A stretch of DNA of 64,000 bases from Woeseiaceae bacterium (GTDB lineage: Bacteria; Pseudomonadota; Gammaproteobacteria; Steroidobacterales; Woeseiaceae): positions 331,401 to 395,400 of the forward strand of contig JASJCQ010000004.1 of the NCBI GenBank assembly GCA_030065915.1, in the 5' to 3' direction. The translations under genes and the position numbers were made by a program. This document shows, piece after piece, positions 18,203 through 27,379 of the stretch; positions within the stretch are counted from its first letter, which is position 1, and each line of letters starts with the position of its first letter. The notes under the pieces were generated by a model. The model saw nothing but the letters and a program-made list of their open reading frames with translations. It was not told the origin of the DNA and did no database searches.

Positions 18203-20164
18203 ATGCCGTCATCCTTTCGACTTGAACCTTCGGTGACTGAACTGTCCAGATTCCTGTTTGCGCTCATCGCGCTCCTGTTCATCATGCATCCCGCGCGAGC
18301 GGAGGATTTCCCGCAGCCGCCCGAACTCAAACCGGATGTCGATTTCTGGGTGTCGATATTCACGCGCTACAGCACCGGCGAGGGCGTATTGCACGACAGC
18401 CGGAACTTGAGCGTCGTGTACGAGCGTATCGATGTGCCGCCGAAGGCCAGCCGCCGCGAAAGGAATCGAATCGTCGGCCAACGGAGAAAAGCCATCTCCG
18501 CCGTGCTCGAACGGCTTGCGTCCGGCAAGCGCGAGAACCTGACTGCGGAGGAGGCGAGGATACTCGGCCTCTGGCCCGACAACGTATCGAATGCCACGCT
18601 CCGGGCGGCGAAGGGCCAGATCCGTTTCCAGCTCGGCTTGTCGGACCGGTTCAGAGAGGGGCTGGAGCGATCGGGCCGCTGGCGCTCGTTCGTTCAATCG
18701 GAAATGTCGTCGCGTGGCGTGCCGATCGATCTCGTCGCGCTGCCGCATGTCGAGTCCTCATACAATCCCGATGCGAGGTCACATGTCGGGGCGTCCGGGA
18801 TCTGGCAGTTTACTCGCAGCACCGGGCGTCGTTTCATGCGAGTCGATCACGTCGTCGATGAGCGCAACGATCCTTTCTCAGCCACCAGCGCCGCCGCCGA
18901 ATTGCTGTCTTACAACTATTCGATCACCGGCAACTGGCCGATGGCCATCACCGCCTACAACCACGGGCTGGCAGGCGTACGGCGGGCAATGCGCAAGTTC
19001 GGTGACACGGCTTACGTCGACATCCTGCGCAATTACAAGGGTCGTACCTTTGGCTTCGCGTCGAGAAACTTCTACGTCGCTTTCCTTGCGGCGCGAGAGG
19101 CGGACCGCAACGCAGACAAATACTTCCCCGGGTTCAAGTACGAAGACCCCGTTGCGTACTCGACGACGAAACTGTCCGGCTACCTGCCCGTCGCGAAGTT
19201 GTCATCGGCGACCGGCATCAGTGAGAGGCGCCTCGCGAGGTACAACCCGTCGTGGCAGCCGACGATCTGGCAGGGCAGCAAGCACATCCCAAAAGGGCAG
19301 ACGGTGCGTTTGCCGTCTGCGTCCCTCAATTCGTCGTTGGATGAGTTGTTGTCGTCGGCCGGCGATGGCATCTGGGCAGATGAGCAATTGCCGGACATGT
19401 TCCATCGCGTCGCCCGCGGCGACACGCTGTCGGAGATTGCGGAGACGTACAAGACTCGCGTATCGACGCTCGTCGCCCTGAATGGGCTGGGCAGTCGGCA
19501 CCGAATTCGCATTGGTCAGCAGATTCGCCTGCCTGCCGCCGGACCCGCGCCGGCTGTCGTCGCCGCCGAGGCTCTGCCCGCGCCCGTGCCTGAGGTCGAT
19601 GCCGAGGCTGCCGCCGTCGAGAGTGTCGAGGTCGCCGATGTCAGCGAGCCAGAGCCGACCGTGATGAGCGGAGAGACGGTCGAAGCTGTCGCCGCGACGA
19701 GCGCAGCAGCGTCAACTCAGACGGAGCTGCTTTCAGATCCGAGCGACTACACGGTCGCGGAAGACTCAACGATTGAGGTCCATCCGCAAGAGACATTGGG
19801 CCACTACGCCGACTGGCTGGGGATTCGCACGCAACGCTTGCGCGACCTAAACGGTATGGCTTTTCGCACGCCGGTAGAGGTCGGCAAGCGGATTCGCCTG
19901 CGATTTGACGATGTCGACCGAAAGACCTTCGAGAGCCGCCGAATCGCCTACCACCGGCAACTGCAGGACGCATTCTTCCGCGAGCACATGATCACCGGCG
20001 TCGCAGAGCACACGATACGCCGCGGCGAGTCTGTCTGGGTGCTATCGCTGCGAGACTACGACGTGCCCATCTGGTTGTTCCGGCAATACAACCCGGGGCT
20101 GGACCCCAAACGCGTGCAGCCTGGCACGAGAATTCGTTTCCCGGTATTCGCCAAGCAAAGCTGA
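18203..20164 (+). CDS. mltD: Membrane-bound lytic murein transglycosylase D with LysM repeats
   Basis: About 653 residues. A signal segment (SRFLFALIALLFIMHPARA) is followed by a lytic transglycosylase domain with the catalytic glutamate in ALPHVESSYNP (residue 184 from this start), GIWQFTRSTGRRF and AITAYNHGLAGVRRA. C-terminal LysM repeats bind peptidoglycan: HRVARGDTLSEIAETYKT and EHTIRRGESVWVL are clear, a middle one (VHPQETLGHYADWLGI) is weaker. It cleaves glycan strands in the periplasm. The start is uncertain: ATG 18203 or GTG 18233 both leave the signal segment, and none has a good RBS. An Ala/Val/Glu-rich linker lies at about 19530-19710. Confidence 0.9.
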   Translation: MPSSFRLEPSVTELSRFLFALIALLFIMHPARAEDFPQPPELKPDVDFWVSIFTRYSTGEGVLHDSRNLSVVYERIDVPPKASRRERNRIVGQRRKAISAVLERLASGKRENLTAEEARILGLWPDNVSNATLRAAKGQIRFQLGLSDRFREGLERSGRWRSFVQSEMSSRGVPIDLVALPHVESSYNPDARSHVGASGIWQFTRSTGRRFMRVDHVVDERNDPFSATSAAAELLSYNYSITGNWPMAITAYNHGLAGVRRAMRKFGDTAYVDILRNYKGRTFGFASRNFYVAFLAAREADRNADKYFPGFKYEDPVAYSTTKLSGYLPVAKLSSATGISERRLARYNPSWQPTIWQGSKHIPKGQTVRLPSASLNSSLDELLSSAGDGIWADEQLPDMFHRVARGDTLSEIAETYKTRVSTLVALNGLGSRHRIRIGQQIRLPAAGPAPAVVAAEALPAPVPEVDAEAAAVESVEVADVSEPEPTVMSGETVEAVAATSAAASTQTELLSDPSDYTVAEDSTIEVHPQETLGHYADWLGIRTQRLRDLNGMAFRTPVEVGKRIRLRFDDVDRKTFESRRIAYHRQLQDAFFREHMITGVAEHTIRRGESVWVLSLRDYDVPIWLFRQYNPGLDPKRVQPGTRIRFPVFAKQS

Positions 20165-20562
20165 TGCCAATGACCCGGCAAGGGCTCGTTCGGCTGCTGC
20201 CACTGCTGCTCGGCGTCATCATCATCGGCGCCTGGTTTGCTGACGTGCAGCAAAACGGCCCCTACGTTATAAGAAACTTGCTGCCGCCCGCGTTCGTCGT
20301 TGTCCTCGCCGCGTGGGTTCTCATAAAGTCGGGTGGCACCTGGCGCATTACAGACTGGCGTTTGCCCCTGGCGACAGTCGGCTACGCGATACCTGCGATT
20401 GGCTTGTCGACCTACCTGCATTACGCGTTTGCGGTCAACCTCGACGGGCTGTTCACCGATGCTACGCAGCCGGGCGAGTTGTTCCGGTTCCTGCCCGTCT
20501 ACACGATAGTGGCCGGCCTGATCGGCTTCGCGATCGGCTGGATTATTGGCAGAAACGTGTGA
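20164..20562 (+). CDS. Hypothetical multi-pass membrane protein
   Basis: A 132-residue hydrophobic protein with about four membrane segments (approximately residues 8-26, 40-55, 67-88 and 108-128). No family is recognised. The ATG overlaps the mltD stop (TGATG), so it is probably translated by coupling with mltD and may act in envelope biology; that is inference from context only. The C-terminus ends in a short WIIGRNV tail. Confidence 0.7.
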   Translation: MPMTRQGLVRLLPLLLGVIIIGAWFADVQQNGPYVIRNLLPPAFVVVLAAWVLIKSGGTWRITDWRLPLATVGYAIPAIGLSTYLHYAFAVNLDGLFTDATQPGELFRFLPVYTIVAGLIGFAIGWIIGRNV

Positions 20563-20635
20563 GCCGTCACAAAGACGGGTTGCTTTTGCCGCATCGCAGG
20601 CTTCAAGAGCCGCGAGGTTTTGATATTCTTCGCCT

Positions 20636-21136
20636 GTGAAGCTTCGATACTGCATCGCTGGTCTGCTCGCTCTCATTCTGTCCGCCCCGACCGCGGCGAC
20701 AGGCGGGTTTCCCGTTGCGGACTTTGTCCTGGTCGAAAAGGCCGAGAGAAAGCTCCATCTGATGAGAAACGGCGAAGTCTTCAGAACGTTTCCCATCGCG
20801 CTCGGCATTCGACCTACGGGCCACAAACAGTCCGAGGGTGATTTTCGAACGCCGGAGGGCCGCTACACGCTGGACATGCGGAACCCGGACAGCGAGTTTT
20901 TCCTCTCGATTCGTGTCTCCTACCCCGACGCCAATGACCGTCGTGCGGCGGCACGGCTGGGCGTCGACCCGGGCGGCCAGATCATGATCCACGGCCAGCC
21001 CAATATCCCGACCAAGTCCGAGGCGTACTACCGCACGCAGGACTGGACGAACGGCTGCATCGCGGTCTCGAATTCAGACATGATCGATATCTGGCTGATG
21101 ACCGGCGAGAACACGCCCATCGAAATCACGCCCTGA
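20636..21136 (+). CDS. L,D-transpeptidase (YkuD domain) family protein
   Basis: A 166-residue exported protein with a signal peptide (residues 1-22, ALILSAPTAATGG) and a YkuD catalytic domain: histidine 119 in IMIHGQP and the nucleophilic cysteine 141 in DWTNGCIAVSN. Such enzymes form 3-3 peptide cross-links or attach proteins to peptidoglycan; some small family members instead process other envelope substrates. The start is GTG at 20636. It is followed after 4 bases by ppnN on the same strand and sits close to mltD, another wall enzyme. Confidence 0.9.
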   Translation: MKLRYCIAGLLALILSAPTAATGGFPVADFVLVEKAERKLHLMRNGEVFRTFPIALGIRPTGHKQSEGDFRTPEGRYTLDMRNPDSEFFLSIRVSYPDANDRRAAARLGVDPGGQIMIHGQPNIPTKSEAYYRTQDWTNGCIAVSNSDMIDIWLMTGENTPIEITP

Positions 21137-21140
21137 TCTC

Positions 21141-22523
21141 GTGCTGCACCCGAGAGATATGCACTTCGTCGATGCCGAGGTATGGCCTGAGGGCAGCCTC
21201 GAGGTCCTGTCGCAGCTGGAGGTCGACCAACTCCGCAGCAGCGGTCAAAGCGGGCTGTATCCGCTGCTTCGCCGATGCATGCTTGCGGTACTGAACTCCG
21301 GCAGCGAGAGTGACGACACACGCGAAGTGCTGGAGAAATTCAAGGATTTCGAGGTCGGCTTCATACAGCATGACCGCGGCTTGAAGGTGTCGCTCAAATC
21401 GGCGCCGTCGATCGCATTCGTCGACGGCAACATGATCCGCGGAACTCGGGAGCTGCTGTTCTCGGTACTCCGGGACATCGTATTCACGCGCAACGAGATC
21501 ATCGAGGATCCGCGATTCGATCTTACGGACTCGTTGAGCATCACTAACGCTGTATTCCACATACTCAGGAATGCGCGCATGCTGACCGGCCCCGTCGACA
21601 CGAACCTGGTCGTCTGCTGGGGCGGTCACGCCATTGCCCGCGGAGAGTATGACTACACCAAACTCGTCGGCTACGAGCTCGGGCTTCGGGGCCTGGATGT
21701 TTGTACCGGCTGCGGGCCCGGTGCGATGAAGGGCCCGATGAAAGGCGCCACGATCGGGCATGCGAAGCAGCGCGTCAGGCATGGCCGTTACCTCGGTGTT
21801 ACCGAGCCCGGCATAATCGCGGCTGAATCGCCGAACCCGATAGTAAACTCACTGGTCATCATGCCGGACATGGAGAAGCGACTTGAGGCTTTTGTTCGCC
21901 TGGGCCATGGCATCGTTGTCTTCCCCGGAGGCGTCGGCACCGCCGAGGAGATCCTGTACCTGCTGGGCATCATGCTGCATCCGGACAATGCCGGTCAGCC
22001 GATGCCGATGATCATGACCGGACCGTCGTCCGCCGCTGCGTATTTCAAACAGATAGACGAGTTTGTCGGCAAGACAATAGGACCGAAAGCACAGTCGCGC
22101 TACCGGATCATCATCGACGACCCGCCGGAGGTCGCGCGGACCGTTCACGCGGCGATGAGAGAGGTACGTGCGTTTCGCCGCGAGCATGGCGACGCGTTTT
22201 ATTACAACTGGCGGCTGAAGATCGACGAGGAGTTCCAGCGACCGTTCACGGCAACGCATGATTCGATGAGCGCGCTGGACATACGAGAAGACCTGCCGGC
22301 ACATGAGCTCGCCGCGAACTTGCGACGTGTCTTCTCCGGCATCGTATCCGGCAACGTTCGCGAAGATACGGCCGCTGCGATCGAGCAGAACGGGCCGTTC
22401 ATGATCAACGGGTCGGAACGCATCATGAAGTTGCTCGATGCGCTGCTCCGCTCGTTTGTCGATCAGCAACGCATGAAGCTGTCAGCGGCGGACTACCAGC
22501 CCTGTTATCGCGTCATCGCCTGA
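21141..22523 (+). CDS. ppnN: Nucleotide 5'-monophosphate nucleosidase PpnN (YgdH/LOG family)
   Basis: A 460-residue protein colinear with PpnN: an N-terminal domain, the Rossmann-like LOG domain with GCGPGAMKGPMKGATIGHAK and the phosphate loop PGGVGTAEE (residues 262-270), and a C-terminal domain (FNWRLKI-like YYNWRLKIDEEFQRPF). PpnN hydrolyses purine and pyrimidine nucleoside monophosphates to base and ribose 5-phosphate and is stimulated by (p)ppGpp in E. coli. Start TTG or CTG-like choice is unclear; 21141 gives MLHPRDMHFVDAEV, and a second ATG at 21159 is equally plausible. Confidence 0.9.
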   Translation: MLHPRDMHFVDAEVWPEGSLEVLSQLEVDQLRSSGQSGLYPLLRRCMLAVLNSGSESDDTREVLEKFKDFEVGFIQHDRGLKVSLKSAPSIAFVDGNMIRGTRELLFSVLRDIVFTRNEIIEDPRFDLTDSLSITNAVFHILRNARMLTGPVDTNLVVCWGGHAIARGEYDYTKLVGYELGLRGLDVCTGCGPGAMKGPMKGATIGHAKQRVRHGRYLGVTEPGIIAAESPNPIVNSLVIMPDMEKRLEAFVRLGHGIVVFPGGVGTAEEILYLLGIMLHPDNAGQPMPMIMTGPSSAAAYFKQIDEFVGKTIGPKAQSRYRIIIDDPPEVARTVHAAMREVRAFRREHGDAFYYNWRLKIDEEFQRPFTATHDSMSALDIREDLPAHELAANLRRVFSGIVSGNVREDTAAAIEQNGPFMINGSERIMKLLDALLRSFVDQQRMKLSAADYQPCYRVIA

Positions 22524-22607
22524 TACGCCGATCGCTCGAACGAGTTTCAGGAAACCGTGACACAGGTCCCGGGAGCGGCTGCTTATTAAGTAAAAACGGG
22601 CGTAACC

Positions 22608-22627
22608 TTTTGTTTTAGATAACAAAA
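22608..22627. promoter_or_regulatory. AT-rich inverted repeat upstream of a small unknown gene
   Basis: TTTTGTT at 22608-22614 and AACAAAA at 22621-22627 are perfect inverted repeats with 6 bases between, about 90 bases before the start at 22715. It could be an operator for the downstream gene or the 3' hairpin of ppnN; the A/T-only stem makes a strong intrinsic terminator unlikely. The surrounding 22580-22700 is AT-rich, including TTGCTTAATATTTTG at 22674-22688, which may contain a promoter -10 (TAATAT). Confidence 0.4.
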
Positions 22628-22714
22628 AACAGCGATGACGTTGTGACTCAGTTCCTGTCCTTGCTTGTCCCCGTTGCTTAATATTTTGTTACACGGGATG
22701 ACAGAGCAAGGGAT

Positions 22715-22969
22715 ATGCCTGAAAGCAAGAACCTGGGCTGGCTGGGTAACTACCCGGAACAGGCCGAAGAACCGGCGGAAGCAATGACGCCTGATCAACC
22801 GGCCGCTAACGACGCCGACGGATGGCAGCAGTATCGTCACTGGATCTCCAAAGCACCGGCACCGAGTTCACGACGCGTGGGCATCGATCCGAGTCTTTAT
22901 ACCTGGCGCAGCTATCGCAGCTGGACCGAGGACGTGAAGCGCAATTGGCCTGATAAAGACGACGATTGA
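22715..22969 (+). CDS. Small tryptophan-rich protein of unknown function
   Basis: An 84-residue protein with six tryptophans and several tyrosines: LGWLGNYPEQ near the N-terminus, DGWQQYRHWISK in the middle, and SLYTWRSYRSWTEDVKRNW before an acidic DKDDD tail. No signal peptide or membrane helix, and no recognised domain. GAGCAAGGGAT precedes the ATG and can act as a ribosome-binding site. It forms its own unit: an AT-rich promoter-like region before it and a strong intrinsic terminator 26 bases after the stop. These features argue for an expressed gene; the function is unknown. Confidence 0.7.
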   Translation: MPESKNLGWLGNYPEQAEEPAEAMTPDQPAANDADGWQQYRHWISKAPAPSSRRVGIDPSLYTWRSYRSWTEDVKRNWPDKDDD

Positions 22970-22994
22970 GCGACACTCGAAACCCAACTTTCAG

Positions 22995-23019
22995 ACGCCG
23001 GCGACACGCCGGCGTTTTT
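22995..23019 (+). terminator. Rho-independent terminator
   Basis: CGCCGGC (22996-23002), loop GACAC, GCCGGCG (23008-23014), then five T residues (23015-23019); A22995 can pair with T23015. This is the clearest intrinsic terminator in the window and ends the transcript of the small Trp-rich protein gene. Confidence 0.88.
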
Positions 23020-23206
23020 AGTTAAATGCAGGAAACCTCGCACGTGTCAGTTCGCAGGATCCAACCGGAACTGCGTCTGATTTCCGGTCAAATTTCGCCC
23101 TGTATCTGATTTTGTGACTGAAGCTGTGAACCGCCTCACGGAGGGGTCACGGCGATGCTCCTATAGTCCTCCAAACACACGTTACAAACTGGATGTAACC
23201 AAGAGT

Positions 23207-23398
23207 ATGTCAAGCAAGCATGACAACACGGATGTTCGCGGCGCAATGCTGAAGAATGAATTTACACGCCAGCGCTGGGAGCTGTTCCATCGCGCGATCG
23301 CACATGCCAAGCAGTCCAATGACGCCTCTCTCGAGGAATCGGATATGGCGTCCAGCAAGAGCAAACCCTCCGGCCCCATTCTGACGATAGTGCGTTGA
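23207..23398 (+). CDS. Small hypothetical protein
   Basis: 63 residues from the ATG at 23207 (MSSKHDNTDVRGAMLKNEF). It is basic and hydrophilic, with a probable amphipathic helix in FTRQRWELFHRAIAHAKQS and a disordered Ser/Lys-rich tail. No domain recognised. The frame extends upstream to 23114, but AAGAG just before 23207 and the composition change favour the short form. It stops 4 bases before the next small gene, so the two may be co-expressed. Support is modest. Confidence 0.4.
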   Translation: MSSKHDNTDVRGAMLKNEFTRQRWELFHRAIAHAKQSNDASLEESDMASSKSKPSGPILTIVR

Positions 23399-23402
23399 TG
23401 CC

Positions 23403-23648
23403 ATGGAGTGCCTGCTGCAGTACTGGGATGAGCTCGACGACCTGTTCTGGTTGGTGCCCGCGCTGAAAGAGCGCATACGACGCGGCCTTATTGCATTGAT
23501 CAGCCTCGCAGCGATCGCCGCCGTCGCCGGCCTCGGCGTATTGGCGGCTGTCCAGAACCCTTCTTCAGCCCTCGTTATCGCCGCTGTCATGGCCTACGGT
23601 CTGCTGCTTCGTACGACCTTCGGCGATCCCGACTTCGAGCAGGCCTGA
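23403..23648 (+). CDS. Small hypothetical membrane protein
   Basis: An 81-residue protein: an N-terminal amphipathic part with acidic and aromatic residues (YWDELDDLFWLV), basic residues (KERIRRG), then two likely membrane segments (about residues 29-49 and 55-70) and a short acidic end (FGDPDFEQA). The orientation would follow the positive-inside rule at KERIRR. No family recognised. It ends 17 bases before the sigma-32-like promoter of htpG, so it is not obviously part of the heat-shock unit. Confidence 0.5.
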   Translation: MECLLQYWDELDDLFWLVPALKERIRRGLIALISLAAIAAVAGLGVLAAVQNPSSALVIAAVMAYGLLLRTTFGDPDFEQA

Positions 23649-23665
23649 AACGGAACCTTCCCGCC

Positions 23666-23693
23666 CTTGAAATAGGGCGTTTTGCCGCCATCC
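23666..23693 (+). promoter_or_regulatory. Sigma-32-type heat-shock promoter for htpG
   Basis: CTTGAAA at 23666-23672, a 13-base spacer, and CGCCATCC at 23686-23693 resemble the sigma-32 consensus CTTGAAA-N13-CCCCATnT, lying 33 bases before the htpG ATG. Known heat-shock control of htpG in E. coli supports the call. Confidence 0.65.
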
Positions 23694-23726
23694 TCCCTCC
23701 CGGAACACACCGGTTTTGAGGGTACG

Positions 23727-25625
23727 ATGAGCGACACAGTCGAAGAATCCAAACAACACACAGACGGTGCGCAAACGCACGGATTTCAGACCGAAGTCCG
23801 GCAACTGTTGCACTTGATGATCCATTCGCTGTACAGCAACAAGGAGATCTTCCTCCGCGAGCTGATTTCCAATGCGTCAGATGCGGCCGACAAGCTCAGG
23901 TTCGAGTCACTGTCGCAGCCCGATCTCCTGGGCGATGACGCAGAGCTCAAGATCCGTATCGAATACGATCAGTCGGCCGGCACCGTGTCGGTTGTCGACA
24001 ACGGCATCGGCATGTCCCGCGACGAATTGATCGAGAACCTGGGCACGATTGCGAGATCCGGAACTGCCGAGTTCCTGAAACAGATGTCCGGGGACAACAA
24101 GAAGGACGCCAGCCTGATCGGGCAATTCGGCGTCGGTTTCTATTCCGCTTTCATCGTCGCCGATCGCGTGGTCGTCGAGAGCCGCAGGGCAGGGCTGGCT
24201 GCTGCCGACGGTGTCCGCTGGGAATCCGACGGGCAGGGCGAGTTCACCGTATCTCCCGTTGAGCTCGAGCGGCGCGGCACCCGCATTCAATTGTTCCTCA
24301 AAGAGGACGAGAAGGAGTTTGCGGACGCCTTCAGGCTCGAAAACCTGATTCGTAAGTACTCCGATCACATCGGATTCCCGGTATCGCTGGCGGGTGGCGA
24401 CGAAGAAGAGAAGGTCGTCAATTCGGCGACGGCACTGTGGACCCGCTCGCGTTCGGACATCACCGACGATGAGTACAAGGAGTTCTACAAACACCTGTCA
24501 CACGACTTTGCAGATCCGCTGACCTGGAGTCACAACCGGGTCGAGGGCAAGCGGGAATACGTAAGCTTGCTGTACGTCCCGTCCAACGCACCGTTTGATC
24601 TGTGGAACCGCGAGGCACCTCGTGGCCTGAAGCTCTACGTCCAGCGCGTCTTCATCATGGATGAGGTCGAGCAGTTCCTGCCGTTGTACTTGCGCTTCGT
24701 CAAGGGCGTGGTTGACGCGTCCGACCTGCCGCTGAACGTCTCCCGCGAGCTGCTTCAGCAGAACCCGGATCTGTCTTCCATGCGCTCTGCGTTGACCAAA
24801 CGCGTGCTCGACATGCTGCAGAAACTGAGCCAGGGCGACGATTACGATGCGTTCTGGACGCAGTTCGGCCAGGTTCTCAAGGAGGGCGTCGTCGAAGACC
24901 CGGCGAGTTCGGACAAGCTGCTGAAACTCATGCGCTTCTCGTCGACGGCTCTCGACGATGATGCGCAGACACGCTCGCTCGAGCAGTACTCAGAGGCGGC
25001 AGCCGATGGCCAGGACAAGATCTACTACCTGCTGGCAGAAAACCACGCAACGGCCGCGGCCAGCCCGCATATCGAGAAACTCAAGGCGGACGGTATCGAA
25101 GTATTGCTGCTGACCGATCGGATCGATCCCTGGCTCGCGGACAGTATGAGAGAGTTCGAAGGCAAGACCTTCGTCGACGCCGCCAGTGAAAAAATCGAGC
25201 TGCCGGATTCCGCGGGAGAGATGACACAGGAAGCCGCCAACGAGGAGCACAAGCCGCTGCTCAAGAAGGTCAGAAAGGTGCTGAAGGATCGTGTCGAAGC
25301 CGTGAACATCAGCCAGCGCCTGGTTGACTCACCGGCATGTGTCGTCGCGGGCGAGAACGACCTGAGTCCGAGGCTCAAGCAGATGCTCGAAGCCAGTGGG
25401 CAGGAGCTGCCGGAATCGAAGCCCGTCCTGGAGATCAACATCTCACATCCGTTACTGCAGCGGCTGGATCGCGAGACCGACGATCAACGCTTCACGTCGT
25501 TGTCCAATATCGTGCTCGATCACGCGCTACTGGCCGAGGGCTCTCAGCTCGACAATCCCGCGGAATACGTCAGTCGCATGAACAACCTGCTGCTCGAACT
25601 TGATTCCGACTCAAGCCACAGCTGA
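23727..25625 (+). CDS. htpG: Molecular chaperone HtpG (Hsp90)
   Basis: A 632-residue cytosolic chaperone from the ATG at 23727 ([11 protein letters not shown]), preceded by GAGGGT. The GHKL ATPase domain has [31 protein letters not shown] and [15 protein letters not shown]; the middle domain has the catalytic-loop arginine in [10 protein letters not shown]; the C-terminal dimerisation domain is complete. It assists client protein folding together with DnaK. Transcription likely starts at the sigma-32-type site just upstream. msrB and an FKBP follow in the same direction, giving a small protein-quality cluster. Confidence 0.97.
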   Translation: MSDTVEESKQHTDGAQTHGFQTEVRQLLHLMIHSLYSNKEIFLRELISNASDAADKLRFESLSQPDLLGDDAELKIRIEYDQSAGTVSVVDNGIGMSRDELIENLGTIARSGTAEFLKQMSGDNKKDASLIGQFGVGFYSAFIVADRVVVESRRAGLAAADGVRWESDGQGEFTVSPVELERRGTRIQLFLKEDEKEFADAFRLENLIRKYSDHIGFPVSLAGGDEEEKVVNSATALWTRSRSDITDDEYKEFYKHLSHDFADPLTWSHNRVEGKREYVSLLYVPSNAPFDLWNREAPRGLKLYVQRVFIMDEVEQFLPLYLRFVKGVVDASDLPLNVSRELLQQNPDLSSMRSALTKRVLDMLQKLSQGDDYDAFWTQFGQVLKEGVVEDPASSDKLLKLMRFSSTALDDDAQTRSLEQYSEAAADGQDKIYYLLAENHATAAASPHIEKLKADGIEVLLLTDRIDPWLADSMREFEGKTFVDAASEKIELPDSAGEMTQEAANEEHKPLLKKVRKVLKDRVEAVNISQRLVDSPACVVAGENDLSPRLKQMLEASGQELPESKPVLEINISHPLLQRLDRETDDQRFTSLSNIVLDHALLAEGSQLDNPAEYVSRMNNLLLELDSDSSHS

Positions 25626-25646
25626 TACTCGCACCGAGGAATATCG

Positions 25647-26054
25647 ATGACCCAGGACAACGACAAAGCAGCAATCAGGAACAAGCTGACGCCGGAACAA
25701 TACGAGATCACGCAGAACAAAGGCACCGAGCGCCCGTTCACCGGGAAGTACGTGGACTACAAGGCCGATGGAACCTATGCCTGCGTTGTCTGTGGCAGCG
25801 AGCTGTTCAGCTCCGAGCACAAATATGACTCCGGTTCCGGCTGGCCCAGTTTCTGGTTGCCGCTCGCGGGCGAGGCCGTCAAAACGATCCGCGATACGAG
25901 TCATGGCATGATTCGCGAGGAGGTTGTCTGCAGCAGCTGCGGCGCGCATCTCGGTCATGTATTCGAAGATGGGCCCCAGCCCACGGGTCTGCGCTACTGT
26001 ATTAATTCCGCGTCGCTCGACTTCAAAGACGACGATTCGACATCGTCTTCCTGA
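25647..26054 (+). CDS. msrB: Peptide-methionine (R)-S-oxide reductase
   Basis: A 135-residue cytosolic enzyme that repairs oxidised methionine (R epimer). Two CxxC zinc pairs (CVVCG and CSSCG), [18 protein letters not shown] and the catalytic cysteine 118 in RYCINSASL are all present. An extra cysteine that could act as the resolving residue is not obvious outside the zinc ligands, so recycling may rely on thioredoxin directly. AGGAAT precedes the ATG. It follows htpG by 21 bases. Confidence 0.95.
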   Translation: MTQDNDKAAIRNKLTPEQYEITQNKGTERPFTGKYVDYKADGTYACVVCGSELFSSEHKYDSGSGWPSFWLPLAGEAVKTIRDTSHGMIREEVVCSSCGAHLGHVFEDGPQPTGLRYCINSASLDFKDDDSTSSS

Positions 26055-26074
26055 AAACCCCAAGGAGTACCATT

Positions 26075-26581
26075 ATGAAGAACCGCCTGACCGGTCTGGC
26101 AGCCTTGCTGGTCCTCGCTGCCTGCGGGCAGGGAGAACAGCCCGCCGATGACGCTGCAACCACGACTCAGCAGAAACCCAACGCATCCGCTGAGCCGGTA
26201 GAGCTTGTGCCGGGATTAACCTATGTGACGATCAGGAACGGCAGCGGCCGCATGGCCGTACCCGGCGACGAGGCAGAGGTTCATTACACAGGCTGGCTTT
26301 TCGATCCCAATGCCGAGGACAATCGCGGCGAAAAATTCGACAGCTCGATCGACCGCGGTGCTCCGTTTCCCTTTAAGCTCGGCGCCGGCCGAGTCATCAG
26401 CGGCTGGGACCAGGGCGTTGCGGGCATGCTGATCGGCGAGAAACGCGTGCTGACGATCGCGCCGGAACTGGCCTACGGTGAGCGCCAGCGCGGACCGATT
26501 CCGGCGAACTCGACACTGATCTTCGAGGTTGATCTGCTGGGTCTCCGGAGTCCCAGCGAAGAGGCCACGGAGCCGGAGTGA
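26075..26581 (+). CDS. FKBP-type peptidyl-prolyl isomerase, lipoprotein
   Basis: A 168-residue lipoprotein: signal peptide with lipobox LAAC (cysteine 17), a Thr/Ala-rich linker to about residue 45, then one FKBP domain with VHYTGWLFD, KFDSSIDRGAPFPFKLGAG, VISGWDQGVAGM and IPANSTLIFEVDLL. The residue after the lipid cysteine is Gly, not Asp, so export to the outer membrane is likely. It catalyses prolyl isomerisation of periplasmic proteins. AAGGAG before the ATG is a strong RBS. Its stop touches the stop of the convergent OmpA-like gene without any gap. Confidence 0.92.
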   Translation: MKNRLTGLAALLVLAACGQGEQPADDAATTTQQKPNASAEPVELVPGLTYVTIRNGSGRMAVPGDEAEVHYTGWLFDPNAEDNRGEKFDSSIDRGAPFPFKLGAGRVISGWDQGVAGMLIGEKRVLTIAPELAYGERQRGPIPANSTLIFEVDLLGLRSPSEEATEPE

Positions 26582-27379
26582 TCAGTCGCGGCGGTCGATC
26601 GTGACCCGCCGGTTCAGGTTCCGACCTTCCCAGGTTTCATTCGAGGCGACCGGTTCGCGGTCGCCTCGACCCTCCCAGGCCAGCTGCGACTCGGCCACGC
26701 CCAACGCCAGCAGGTAGTCCGCAACGGCCTCCGCGCGTTGTTCGCTGACGGTCTGGTTTCTGGAGGTCATGCCGAAGGCATCCGAGTGTCCGACGATTCT
26801 GACGTTAATGCCGGGGCACCGCCTCAAGGTTGAGGCAAGCCGGCTAAGGCGCCCATAGTATTCGGTCTTCACCGACGAGAACGTTCGCCTGAAAAGCAGT
26901 GGCTCATCGCTCAGGCTGGCGAACAGCGCGTCACAGACGGCGGTCTTGTCGTCATCGGCAACGACACCAAGCTCTTCGGCGACAGCAAAACCTTCCGGCA
27001 GCGCCTCTCGCAGTGCCGCCATTGCGTCTGCCCAGTTCGCGTCTTCGCTCACAACTGCGCGAATGCGGAGCTCGCTACGTGTCAGGCGAAATTGGCCAGA
27101 CTGCGCCGTATCTGCCAGTCGCAGCAGGGCGTCAGCGGCGGGTGACCACCAGTCCGGCAAGACGATATGCCGGGAATACTCAACGTCCGAAATGCTAATG
27201 CCATTGTCGGCAGCCTCGGAGAGGAGGCTGTCCCTGGCGCGGTCGGACAGCAGGTGACCGCGAATACCGACCGCGTGGCGGGACTTTTCGGCGACAAATC
27301 CCGCGGAAGGCCACTCACTGACCGGCGTGGCAAGCGCTGCGTTCCCCAACAGCAGCAGGATGCCGGCGAGGCGCTTCAT
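26582..27379 (-). CDS. OmpA-family peptidoglycan-binding protein
   Basis: A 265-residue exported protein with a signal peptide (MKRLAGILLLLGNAALA). Residues 20-150 are an unassigned region vaguely like BON repeats. Residues about 160-265 are an OmpA C-terminal domain: NVRIVGHSDAFG, SEQRAEAVADYLLALGV and GRGDREPVASN, ending NLNRRVTIDRRD, which binds diaminopimelate in peptidoglycan. Its start overlaps the stop of the upstream HhH membrane protein by 4 bases, so the two are translationally coupled. Confidence 0.85.
   Translation of the reverse strand: MKRLAGILLLLGNAALATPVSEWPSAGFVAEKSRHAVGIRGHLLSDRARDSLLSEAADNGISISDVEYSRHIVLPDWWSPAADALLRLADTAQSGQFRLTRSELRIRAVVSEDANWADAMAALREALPEGFAVAEELGVVADDDKTAVCDALFASLSDEPLLFRRTFSSVKTEYYGRLSRLASTLRRCPGINVRIVGHSDAFGMTSRNQTVSEQRAEAVADYLLALGVAESQLAWEGRGDREPVASNETWEGRNLNRRVTIDRRD

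Noticed and set aside
22586..22840. 84-residue frame on the minus strand opposite the Trp-rich gene
   Set aside because: Shadow of the plus-strand gene and of an AT-rich region; no RBS, no recognisable features, and the terminator downstream supports the plus-strand gene.
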